From: Pholiota molesta
Lineage: Eukaryota; Basidiomycota; Agaricomycetes; Agaricales; Strophariaceae
Assembly: GCA_014925825.1 (NCBI GenBank)
Contig: JACGCK010000039.1
Coordinates: 248,001-312,000 of the forward strand
Direction of reading: 5' to 3'
DNA: 64,000 nucleotides
Below are positions 50,945-60,951 of this stretch, one piece after another. Position 1 is the first letter of the stretch; each line of letters begins with the position of its first letter. A model generated the notes under the pieces. It was given only the letters and a program-made list of their open reading frames with translations. It was not told the DNA's origin and made no database searches. Position numbers and translations under genes: made by a program.

Positions 50945-53900
50945 TTATGCTACAGGAAGCAACAACTCATCGGCTCGATACTCGATATGCTGGATAGTAG
51001 GGAATGCGAGCGCTAGTTTGAACGAAGGGGAATCGCAGGGGTGTGGGATATAGGGAAGCGATGCTTCGCGATCTATGGCCTGTTCTGCCGCGGTTGAAAT
51101 GCTTCCTTCTAGTTCGTTTAGGGGCGATTTCAGGCATGGAAACTCACGCTCGACCTGAAAATGGTATGTCAGTTAGAGGTGCGTCGGTGATGAGATAGCA
51201 ATAGAGGAAATGATATTACATCCAACAGATAATAGTGTAATTCCAAGATCAGGGTTTCAGCGGTGCTGCCACTATATTCTTTCCGAACAGCGTCCAGTGA
51301 TGCTGCAGTGCCGATCGAGTTTAGGCCCAGAATATATCGTATATCGAGATATTGATCAATTAGAGGAGGTGCATGCTTCCCACAAAAATACATCCATATG
51401 AGAAGTGCTTCGCAGTCTGAGTCCAAGTCATTGACAGATTCAGATTCAGAGTCATCAATATTTAGATGCGCATTACGGATTAAATTTAACCTGGCATATA
51501 TTGCTGTCAGATTGTATCATTCAAAGCCAAAGAGACATACCATGAGGAATTTTGGATATAGTAACAGTACTGCGACATTAGCTGTCCGATTCGGTCTTCT
51601 GTCAAAGCCTGGGGTGCACTTCCAGTAACCCAGGAGCCACCCCGAACTAAAAGATATATTTCTGCATCCTGGAAAAGGAAAATTTTGTTCAAATAATCCA
51701 TGGACAGCCTTCAGCAAATTCTTCTCAGTACATTGTCATCGAATGTCGTGATAATAATACCTTGACGCAGATTCATCAAACTGAAATTTTCTCAATTGAT
51801 CCATTGTCCATTTTTGAAGTTGGGAAATTGGTGGTAATAAGGTCATATTGTTGGACTGAATCAGGACTTGATGCTGAACAAGAAGCAAGCGTAAGCATTT
51901 GCAACATAAACTTGCCATGCAAAACATACCTCCTCAAATAACCACCCAAGCAAGTTGTCGTATGCATCAATAATTGGAGCCATAAACAGAGAGCCATTGT
52001 TGTTTTCCATATTGCTCAAGAATTGAAATATTATTTGCAGATCAAAGGTAGCGAGAATTTGGTGGATCTCAGTATGTGGGCCCTCAATGTGATCTGTACA
52101 TCTAGTGAAAATTTTCAAAGAAAAAGCTAATTGCTTATCAGTAGAATTTGGTTCGTTGGAGGAGAGCACTGTATTAAATAATTTTGGTTATGTTGTTTTG
52201 GCTGGTGCAAAGGGTTGACGTACATGAAGGTATATATCTCAAGGCCAAACAACAGAGATGCATGCATATTTGGTCGGTATAGATGTAGAACTCCCCAGAT
52301 CGATCCCTGTCTTGCAAGAAATCAGCAAGAGAAGCATGACAAGCTGCAAGCTCGCCGTCGTAAACGTTTATCACAGAAGAAATGCCTTGCAGAGCTAATG
52401 CACCACCACCCTTGGGCAAGTCCAGTAAGCTCTCGCATAAGGTGATTGTCACACTGAAGTACTTGGAACCTTGGGTGATGCACATAATATAAAGAACAGC
52501 CTCCAGATCCTTGAGCTGTCGAAAGATGTGGGAATACAGGGCATCCAGCTCGGCAAAAGGTCGGTTTTTGGGGTCTTTAGCGAGGTCAAGGATGGATTGG
52601 AGACGTAGAATGGGATTCACATGTTCCTCTTGGATATGTTTTTGGACGGTGGACGCGTAGATAAACTGGCCAGAAGATCTGCAGACAAGCATGTCGATGT
52701 CGTCATCCGTCGGCCAGATCGCAGGAAAGATACCCGGCGAAGGATGTGTCTCCTTGAATCGATTGAACCCATCGACGAGGAATTTCTGTATGTCTTCCTC
52801 CGCATGATGATTTCTGTCTAGGGACACAGAATGAACGACGGGCGAGATCTCAGGAGCTGCGAAGATGGATTTTATATTGGATTCCGGGCGGCTGGCAATG
52901 AGTAACTTGCAAGGAAAGTTGTGCGGTATCTCTCCTATGATTGTGATGAAAGCTTTAATGATTCGCGCCTGGCTGGCCGTAGGGGAGCATTCATCGAGTG
53001 CGTCGAGAATAAAAATCATTGGTGGGATTGGAACAGACATGTTATCGGAGAGGATGGCGAGAGGGTTGAGAATGAGTTCCCTGATCTGAGTTTCCAGATC
53101 CAATTCGAAGATGACTCTATTCATTGCGATAGCGTTTGCGATATAAAGCTCGAGGTTCGGGATGTTCATCGCCATCTGGTAAGCAAGCGTCGCCACCAGG
53201 CGTTTCTCGTCTCCCCGTCCCGACTCAGCGGGCGCAGTGCGCGAGAGGAAGAACGCACCCGCCAACCGACGTGGCTCGGAGTTGAAGCACAAGCTGGCGA
53301 TGGCTTGTGCGATAGCAGACTTTCCTACCCCTGCGGAGCCGTACATCCATAGGACGAGCTCCGGGTCGTCGACGTCGTCGAGCCATTCCATAATATCGTT
53401 CTGGATAGCAACTCTGGTTCCGGGGTGGCATCGGGGCGCGTCGTAGCGCTCGCCCGAATTATGCAGGGCTGCTACGGATATTTTCGAGCGAAGGAGGCCG
53501 AGTTCTAATGGAAATAAAGGTCAATGCATAGGCTCTAAGTGTACAGGAAATTCCGTACCATTGCGCTCTGAAGTATTGAAGTATCCGTTTCCATTGATAT
53601 ACGTGAGCGTTGGATTGGTGATTACAGCGTTTGATACATTGGGAAAGAACTGGGGGCCATGTCCCGAGGCCATGGTGTGTGGTGAAGGATTACTTTCGGA
53701 AAGTCGTTGAACGGCACGGTATAAACACAGAGTGAAGTAGACGAGAACTGGCGTTAGTGGATGTGGTGCGTTCGAAAGGTGCGAGGTGGGGACTTTCTAT
53801 GGTATTTCTAGCTCCCTGTACTAGGTTGTTGGCAGTGAGAGAAACGGATTACACCAGATTACACCGCGTCGCACAGCATCGACAGCCCACATGCACAGCC

Positions 53901-54112
53901 CACATCCTACATATATATCACAGAGGCAGTGTGAGCGAACACATTGGATGGGATTAATGTGATCGTTCACTATTGTCAAGGTCCTTTGATTTTGTAAATG
54001 CAGTGTAAGTATTTGTATTTTGTAGAGTACAGCAAATAAGAATACGAATATAGCTCTAGCACGAGGGTTGAAACGTTGAAACGCGAATATGACGACTGCG
54101 GTATGCGCTTAG
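50930..54112 (-). repeat. Inverted duplication, right arm (NACHT N4 and flanks)
   Basis: Reverse complement of ~36128-39470. Similarity runs from beyond the stop codon through the gene and promoter to CTCTAGCACGAGGGTTG near 54070 and on to ~54112. Arms of ~3.2 kb are separated by ~11.5 kb. Confidence 0.8.
50945..53673 (-). CDS. NACHT NTPase N4, apparently intact
   Basis: Same exon plan as N1 and N3. Exon 1 starts at 53673 (MASGHGPQFFPNVSN); a large NACHT exon has Walker A MYGSAGVGKSAIAQAIA, Walker B MIFILDALDECS, LLIASRPES and CRSSGQFIYAS; then five smaller exons. I found no frameshift: the positions broken in N1 (CGCCCCTAAAC kept here) and N3 (SWVTGSAPQAL in frame here) are both intact, and the end is LLLPVA with TAA at 50947-50945. 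Cytosolic STAND ATPase of the NLR type. The C-terminal sensor region is not of a repeat class I can name. Sister of N3. Confidence 0.85.
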
Positions 54113-54251
54113 AGAAAAGTGGGACTGAGTGTGTATATCAATCTAAACATGGACTTCCAGAGAATGTCAAAGATCCACGCACAGGAGAAATATAGCGATT
54201 GGGTAGCGAGTCATACAATGATAGAAGCGGAGAGCCAAGCGGACAACAAAA
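53674..54251. promoter_or_regulatory. NACHT N4 promoter, divergent from bZIP relic B3
   Basis: 53674-54112 is the duplicated 5' flank shared with N3 (CACTGCCAACAACCT near 53825 is an example). 54225-54245 holds the inverted copy of the GCGGAGAGCCAAGCG motif that precedes bZIP copies. No distinct regulatory motif can be assigned. Confidence 0.4.
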
Positions 54252-54924
54252 GTGGCTCGGGAAATGCCCGCTGCAACATTCATCGTGCTTGCCTTCAACC
54301 CACCATCGACTCGGACATCACCCAATCCTCCCCCTACACCAATGACGAGGACGAGGACGCTGGTCCGTGACGCCGTCTCGCAAGCGCACCGCTTATGCCG
54401 CCGACCCACCATGGAGCTCTCCCTCTCCGGGCAGCGCGAGGAGGCCAGGGTGCCCCGGAATCGCATTGCTGCGCAGAACCCGCGGGATCGCCGTAAGGCT
54501 CAGTTCTCGCACCTCCAGTGGCGAGTAGCCGAGCTCGAGGAGGAGAACCGCCGTCTGCGCGCAGGGATGCACGTCCATCTGATCTATAAGGTCTGTTTTA
54601 AGAGACTAGCACGTCCCCCCTCCTTCGCCCGCACAGGTGCCGACCCCGCAGCTTCCTTCAGTGCTCGAAGACCGCCTCCGCGCTGAGCACGAGCGCGAGA
54701 ACCAGGTCCTCAAGGCGCGTATCGGGACGCTGGAGCGGGGCAAGTTGCTCGCTGCTCAAGGGCTGCCTACCGGGCTCAATGCCTTGATGGCGCAACCTTC
54801 TCCAGCGCCTCATATTCGCACAGCAACCCATCACTGCTGCCATACCTGCCTACATTCACCCGCACCCTCAAACGCTACCCTCGATTCTCATTGGGTAGAG
54901 CCTGCCCATCGTCAAAATCTTTGA
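54252..54924 (+). pseudogene. Broken bZIP copy B3
   Basis: Starts MPAATFIVLA like B2 (MPATTFIDPA) but loses frame within ~30 codons. The basic/zipper region EARVPRNRIAAQNPRDRRK followed by AQFSHLQWRVAELEEENRRL is in one frame (Ser of QNSR changed to Pro). An intron-like insertion follows, then LEDRLRAEHERENQVLKARI in a different frame, and LLAAQGLPTGL. The C-terminal tail is missing. Shares QNP and FSHL.WRVAEL with B1, so B1 and B3 descend from one damaged or rapidly evolving copy. Confidence 0.75.
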
Positions 54925-54949
54925 GGAATCCGATCCACGCTCAAGGCTC

Positions 54950-55400
54950 TAGGTGCCGATGTCACCACTCACTTGGGAGCCCGCGGCGCAGGCGTTCATG
55001 ACGACGGGCACCTTCCCCAAGCTGCGCTCGCTCACGTTTACGATCGAGGCACGGAGTACCGGATGGCGGGGATGGGCAAGGGCACGGATGATCCACCCCA
55101 TCATGGGACCAGCGTCGACGTCCTTCACTAGCATGAAGAAGCTGCATGCGACGCTCCTGGAGTGTGTTATGACTGACGCATCCGTCTCGCCGCGCGGAGT
55201 CTGCAGAGCGCGCTCAGGTATGCTATCGACAGGAGCTTCAATTCTAACAGTGTGGAGCGCGACGTGTCAACCAACGACTCCGTCTATGTACTCGCGAACG
55301 GTGTGGCTCGCATAGTCATCGACGAAGACATGACCCCTGATGTCCTTCCCCATGGTTGACCTTTGCAAGGTGAACATCTCCGTGACTGAGGTGTTTGGGC
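54950..55400 (+). pseudogene. F-box/LRR-like gene relic
   Basis: One frame gives FPKLRSLTFTIEA, typical of leucine-rich F-box tails; a second gives [31 protein letters not shown] sequence with stops. The latter is echoed on the minus strand at ~59680-59780. No F-box and no complete frame, so a relic. Confidence 0.4.
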
Positions 55401-55731
55401 ATAGGTATGTGAGAATCAATGGGGATTATCGCAATTGGGTTTTCGCTCAGTGCTGGGTGCTTGGTGCTCGGCTTTGATTGCGAAATAAGAACCTTCATCG
55501 CATAGTTCTAGATTTTGTCGTTCCATGCTATCAAGGCTATCTAGATACACGCCGGATTTTCGGAAGCTTTTCATGGCGCGCTTTGAACTTGTCAGACCTG
55601 GACACACATGTCACTTGTACAGCAATTTTACGTTTAGTACTCCGCCCAGTGTCTGTTCCGCTGGTGAGTCAACCTCTATCGCAAACGCGTCAACATTCAG
55701 CTTATCTCCCCCATCCAGGACTTTTCTTGAG

Positions 55732-56603
55732 ATGACTGAACACAGCACAGATCTCGATCGCAGTAGATCGATTACGAGCGACACTGATCATGAAGCTGCT
55801 TATCTTCTCTCTGCGGCTCCTGATCCACGGCGCATCGATCCCCTTGATAATCCAGTAAGCTGCGTCTAATTGATGCCCTCTTAATCGCGTTGACGCACAT
55901 CTAGCGCATCGTGGAAGAAGAGTGCAGTGCCATCACATCAGAGAAGAAATACTACGAGTTCGAAAACCCCAAGGGCGGTGTGTTCATCAAGCGGAATCTG
56001 ACGCCTAGCGAATACATCGTGAATCGTTTCGGAGACCTCGTTCTTCCGTACATGTGCTTTGAAAGGCTAAAGAACGAGGTCGCTGCCATCAGGTATATTC
56101 AGAGCAACACCACCGTCCCCACGCCGCACATCCGCGCCGCGTTCGAGGACCATGGCCGGTATTATATCATCACCGACCTCGTGCCTGGCGTCCCTCTGCA
56201 GGATATCCCCGACGACAAGAAAGCGGTAGTCTGGAAAGAGCTCGAGGGGTATATCGCGCAGATGCACGCGATCACGTCGGATGTTATAGGCGGCTTCGCG
56301 GGGGACGTGGTCGTGCCCTACCGTGTTGGCAGAGCTATCGCGCGCCGCGATCAGGCGCTGAAACTGCGCCCTGCGACTACGCCCGAGTTTGTTCTATGTC
56401 ATAATGATTTGTCGCAGTCCAATGTCATCGTCGATGAAACGACGCTGAAGATCAATGCTATCATAGACTGGGAGTACGCGGGGTTCTTCCCCGTGGAGTT
56501 TGATGGTGCTTTCTACCTTCGCCCTGGAGCTTCTGCAGCGCTTGAGGGGGAAGAAGATGATGTCCCGAAGTTATTGGAACTGCTCGAGCATTGGAAAGCT
56601 TAA
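55732..56603 (+). CDS. APH-family kinase-like protein A1
   Basis: Two exons: 55732-55854 and 55905-56603 (phase 0), 273 residues. The exon 2 sequence GGVFIKRN is a likely Lys-containing strand; FEDHGRYYIITDLVPGVPL is the hinge; FVLCHNDLSQSNVIVD is the catalytic Brenner motif (H-x-D..N); INAIIDWEYAG has the metal-binding Asp. Aminoglycoside-phosphotransferase-like enzymes of this type are abundant in agaricomycetes, where substrates (small molecules or proteins) are mostly unknown. No signal peptide. It is duplicated in inverted orientation as the deleted copy A2 at 59597-59250. Confidence 0.75.
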
Positions 56604-57480
56604 TACTCCTAGTGGACTTCGTTAGGCTTATCATTGACTAGAGGAAGAGTCTTGTGGTGTCATTTTAGAAGGCCTTTGGAGATGTATTGTTAGAATTCCG
56701 AATACCATTAAATAGCGAGGACCAAGGGCATATACCTTATCGACCATCCATCGCGCGTTAATATTTCAATAAAAGTTCGATTTCTAGCACATGACAGCGC
56801 CGGGTGTACAAACAAAGTCAGATTGGCGCAGCACACGTCCAGGAGAGTCACTTGTATATTTTTTATCTTCCTCCTCAGGCTCACGTCGACGACGAATTGC
56901 ACATTTTGCCTACTTATGCGCCCCTAAAACGGAACAACACGCTCACCTTCATTTCTGTCTCTCGCCGTTTGCCTCGCATCTTTGATATTCCCAACCACAT
57001 TTGATTTAAAGAACTCTCGTTGGACCCACGACAACAACCACGATAATTGATGTTTCAACGTTCAACGTGGACACTGGGTCTATCTCCAGTGATGTAACCT
57101 GCAGCTGGACCCACGCCGACCCCCAGAATTGCTAACAGTCACATTTAGAATTGAGTCGGGCGCAGGAGTCGTTGTCGGATTCGAGGAAACAACCCGCCAT
57201 CTGCGCGAGGTGTACTAATTTCTGTCGTCCTCAAAAGCTACTCTTACCTAGACTGGGACTTCAACGACGACTTGTACTAGAAACTACTTCCTCGTTGAAT
57301 GGAATGAGGCTTTGCAAATATCGTGATTCTACCCGTGACCGTGCCATGTACAACCTAGTACCACGATAGTTAACATATAATGATAAATCATCATAATCGC
57401 CATCGCCGTTGGACGTCTCACCGTCCTCGCTTGAAAATCATGTGCTAGAAATCGAACTTTTATTGAAATATTAACGCGCG
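56604..57480. other. Intergenic between kinases A1 and A3, holding an inverted-repeat pair
   Basis: The A1 3' flank (56604-56716) is shared with the A2 3' flank (59140-59240, inverted). Both arms of a 72-76-bp inverted repeat begin here. No other gene recognised. Confidence 0.5.
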
Positions 57481-57509
57481 ATGGTCGATAAGGTATATGC
57501 CCTTGGTCC
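56719..57509. repeat. Inverted repeat, 76/72-bp arms spanning the start of kinase A3
   Basis: 56719-56794 and 57438-57509 are reverse complements, differing only by a 4-bp ATGG duplication in the left arm. Arm cores read TCATGTGCTAGAAATCGAAC and CGATAAGGTATATGCCC. 643 bp lie between. The right arm carries the first ATG (57481) of kinase A3. Confidence 0.9.
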
Positions 57510-58938
57510 CGCCTTGACCATGGCAAGTCCCTCAGCTTCAAGTACTTCATCTTACACCGATCCTCGCATTCAGATCGCTCTCGACATTGTCAACTGGGAT
57601 GTCCTTGCGTCTCTCGCACACAAACTCCATCAAGTGGACTCTTCTCATTGGGGTGAACACACGTCTGGAAGCTACAACCTCATCCGTTTCCTCCATCTTC
57701 ATGACTCGATTGATACGACTCTCGTTGCTCGTATACCCTTCCGATCCGAGGATGAAATGACTCCCGAACACAACGCTGTCCTTTCGAAACGAGTGGCGAG
57801 TGAGGTGGCTACTATGGAGTATGTCGAACGCTATACCAACATCAAGGTGCCGCATGTCTTGGCACATAGCGCTGACGCGGAAGGCGACGTTCGCGCACCT
57901 TATATCCTCATGTCCAAGGTCGAGGGTACGCCGCTCAGCTCGCTTTGGGATAATTTGGACGACGACAAACGCCGCATTATCCTTCGCCAGGTCATTGATA
58001 TCCTCCTCGAGCTTTGGTCACATCGGTTCGATAAAAATGGCGCATTGTTCAAGCGAGCTGACGGCGAGGGCAAAGATGCCTGGTACATCGAATCCACTTC
58101 GGTTCTCGTGAATCCGAGCGACAAAGGATCTCGATATCGCCTTCCGACCACATCATATGCCCATGCTGCTGACTACTGGTTAGCTTACGCCAACGCTAAC
58201 CTCCGCGATATATGTGACGAAAAATTTGGATCCCCCGGGAAAGAATTTGACCATATGCATGCATGGTTCCTGCGCTCCATCATCCCTGCTTTGTTTGATC
58301 CTTCCATCGACACTCATGGTTTCCCCCTCTTGCCTGGCGATTTTCACTCGCAGAATATTATGATGACAGACATTGATACCAGTCCACGCATCAGTGCCGT
58401 CATTGATTGGGAGCTCTCAGGCCCAGATTTTGCAACGACCTTCGCGTACTATCCATTGTTCATTGTAGATCATCCATTATGGGACGATGACCACCCTCTG
58501 CGCGAAAGGAACATACGGGACCAGGCTACCTTCGATGAACTCATCCTCGAAGCCGAGAGCAAACGCGGGCCAGTTTGTGGCCCGCCGCTTTCGCATCTCA
58601 TCTCCAATGGCTACCCGATCTACTTATTCTGCCAAGCAATTGAAGGAGAGTTTGAATTATATCCCCACCTCTTTGCGTATGCATTCGGTGACGACTCCGA
58701 CAAGACCGGCTTCAAGAATGAGTATTACAGGGCACTGATGAACCAAGGTATGCTGAAGAAGGACAAGCAGCGCTTTGAGATGGAGAACAGCGTGTGGCTT
58801 GAAGCACGGAGGATTTTAGGCGATGATGCTGTAGATAGGAAGCTGACGACGGGCGAGTTCAAGAATTTGGTTCTGAAACATCTGGACAGGTTTGATGAAG
58901 GTACCATAGTACGTAAATGGCTGGCATCTCTTGCTTGA
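57481..58938 (+). CDS. APH-family kinase-like protein A3
   Basis: A single exon, 485 residues from 57481. The ATG at 57520 (MASPSASSTSSY) is an attractive alternative because the first 13 codons lie in an inverted repeat. Motifs: YNLIRFLHLHD and TLVARIPF (N-lobe strand), PYILMSKVEGTPLSSLWD (hinge), FPLLPGDFHSQNIMMTD (Brenner motif with catalytic Asp and following Asn), ISAVIDWELSGP (metal Asp). This places it in the APH/choline-kinase-like superfamily; the substrate is unknown. Flanked by A1 and its inverted deleted copy A2. Fragments of a related N-terminus occur at 44280 and 46491. Confidence 0.8.
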   Translation: MVDKVYALGPALTMASPSASSTSSYTDPRIQIALDIVNWDVLASLAHKLHQVDSSHWGEHTSGSYNLIRFLHLHDSIDTTLVARIPFRSEDEMTPEHNAVLSKRVASEVATMEYVERYTNIKVPHVLAHSADAEGDVRAPYILMSKVEGTPLSSLWDNLDDDKRRIILRQVIDILLELWSHRFDKNGALFKRADGEGKDAWYIESTSVLVNPSDKGSRYRLPTTSYAHAADYWLAYANANLRDICDEKFGSPGKEFDHMHAWFLRSIIPALFDPSIDTHGFPLLPGDFHSQNIMMTDIDTSPRISAVIDWELSGPDFATTFAYYPLFIVDHPLWDDDHPLRERNIRDQATFDELILEAESKRGPVCGPPLSHLISNGYPIYLFCQAIEGEFELYPHLFAYAFGDDSDKTGFKNEYYRALMNQGMLKKDKQRFEMENSVWLEARRILGDDAVDRKLTTGEFKNLVLKHLDRFDEGTIVRKWLASLA

Positions 58939-59249
58939 AATGTAGTGAATCAACCCCAAAATGTATTCGAAGATTCAAATATTGCTGTTGAAGTCATGTC
59001 GTAGTAGAAGGTATTGGCTATTAGAAAAAATTGGGTTTCAACTACGGGTATTAATGGAAGACTCGACCTCCAACTATTTTTCTTACACATCTTACAAAAT
59101 TTCTCTCAAGCAATCGCTGCGTTCAAAAGTATCCTCACTATTTAACGGTATTCGGAATCCCTAACAATACTTACATTCCCAAAGGCCTCCTGAAATGACT
59201 CTTCCTTCTTAATGGTCAGTGATAAGCCTAAAGAACTCCGGTAAAAGTA
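58939..59249. other. 3' flanks of A3 and of deleted kinase A2
   Basis: 59140-59249 matches the A1 3' flank in inverted orientation (GGTATTCGGAAT..AAAGGCCTCCTGAAATGACTC). No gene in the rest. Confidence 0.5.
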
Positions 59250-59597
59250 TTATGCCTTCCAATGCTCGAGCACCTCCAGTAACTTCGGGACATCTCTACC
59301 AACACGATAGGGCACAACCACGTCCCCCGCGAATCCACCCATGATGTCCGACTTAAGAATTGCGTGCATTTGCGCGATATATCCCTCGAGCTCTTTCAAG
59401 ACTATAGCATTTTTCGTCAAGGTGACACCAGGAATGAGATCGCTGATGATATAGTAGCGGCCGTGGTCTTCGAAAGCGGCACGGATGTTCGGAGTGGGAA
59501 TGGTGGTGTTGCTCTGGATATACCTGGTGGCGGCGACCTCGTTCTTTAGCCTCTCAAAGCACATGTACGGAAGAACGAGGTCTCCAAAACGATTCAC
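59250..59597 (-). pseudogene. APH-family kinase A2 with catalytic core deleted
   Basis: 115 codons, close to A1: NRFGDLVLPYMCFERLKNEV, FEDHGRYYIISDLIPGVTL, GGFAGDVVVPYRVGR, then directly DVPKLLEVLEHWKA. Relative to A1 about 77 residues are missing exactly between VGR and DVPKLL, removing the HNDLSQSN and IIDWEY motifs, without shifting frame. The 5' end is also cut off: upstream exon sequence is absent and unrelated DNA begins at ~59600. No kinase activity expected. Confidence 0.8.
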
Positions 59598-59603
59598 GAT
59601 GTA

Positions 59604-59830
59604 TTAACATCCCAAGAATCGAGGTCCGTGACGACCTGTCCTCCATGCGCAATATCGCCTTCGCGGGACCGAGTGAGGATGGGCATCAGGAGTCATCTCT
59701 TCGTTGATGACTTTGCTAGCCGCACCTGTCGCGAATACATAGACGGAGTCGGCATATCTTCCAATCTTCTGTAGCGCATCTGCCGGGGCGGCTGAGCCTA
59801 GGGACGCGTGAGGAGGGAGGGGCCGAGTCG
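59604..59830 (-). pseudogene. Relic sharing the DSVYV..EDMTPD segment
   Basis: The minus strand gives RYADSVYVFATGAASKVINE then EMTPDAHPHS, matching [22 protein letters not shown] at 55270-55355. A fragment of the F-box-like relic fused between the deleted kinase and a bZIP relic. Confidence 0.4.
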
Positions 59831-59879
59831 TGTCAAAGCTCCTCCCCAGAGAATCGTCGATAATCTTGCGCCCACCTGG

Positions 59880-60480
59880 ACCTCCTTTGGCTTGCTCGGT
59901 GTCCCTGCAGCGGGTGCGGGGTCTTGCCCGCGAGATCAGCTCTAGTGCCGGCCGCATCAGCAGCGGGCGCGATGCCCCCGTATCTGCGGGCGTTGTACCG
60001 CCGTTGATAGTGACTCGACGATGGAGGCGATCTTTCGGGAGATCCTCGCGTCGCCGCGGGCTCAGCATGCGGTCGCCGTGCGCGGAGAGGGCGCTGCGCA
60101 AGTAGCGCAGAATGGAGCTGAGGCAAAGGCGGTAGAGCACCGCGTTCAGACAGACGGACCTAGGGGCACTACCAATAACACCAAGACAGACAGACAAACC
60201 ACTATGAAGGCGACGGAGACTGAGGAGGGGAGCGCCACGGTCGTCGCGGAGTGGGTGCACGAGATCGAGATGCTGCGCATGCTGGACGACATGATGCACG
60301 CTCGACATGGGCCTCGCGATGGACATCGGCGTCGTCGACATCGGGCTGGGGATGGGCATCGACATGGACTTCGGCATCGACATTCCCTACTCCCTGGACC
60401 AGCACACGGGGGGCGGCGCGGCCGCGGGACAATGAGACGGGACGGGCGTCGGCGTGTTCAGCTGAGTGCCTCCGTGCTCA
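59880..60480 (+). pseudogene. Broken bZIP copy B4 (C-terminal half)
   Basis: Begins at GGCTTGCTCGGTGTCCCTGCAGCGGG (the SVSLQR region of B2) and continues with MEAIFREILASPRAQHAVA, the acidic middle, then VAEWVHEIEMLRMLDDMMH. A deletion then shifts the frame so the Met/Asp-rich tail is read out of frame. The basic region and zipper are absent. The 3' flank (60540-60790) matches the flanks of B1 and B2. Confidence 0.75.
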
Positions 60481-60951
60481 ATCCGTGCTGAGCGCTGAGC
60501 GCTGAGTACTGAGTGCTCGGCTGTGCTCGGATAGGCTCGGATCTGGTTGGTTGTCTTGTGACGCGTGACGCGTGACGCCCCGTTTGTGGGGGACGCGATG
60601 CGTGCGCGCCTGCGGGCTGCTGCGCGTATGCGCGTTCCGGTACTCTTCCTTCTCCCCTGTGTTCCCCCTTTTTCAGCTGTCTGTTAGATGCGCCCGCTGT
60701 TCTTATCACATATTCCCCGTCGTTCGGCCGCGATAGCCCTCCTGTCAATGGATCATCAATCTCATCTCATCGTTTAACTTCAGCTGTTATAGCTCCTAAA
60801 TGGTTCTTTGCCATCTGCGCATGGATTTGGGTATGCCGCAGGCCACCGAACGGATCTGACAGGCGTAGGAAGTCCAAATAAACTTTGTGTATTCCATATC
60901 ATGGTTCGTACTACGCGGTATCATCTGATCTTTTGCTGACGTTTCCTGTAG

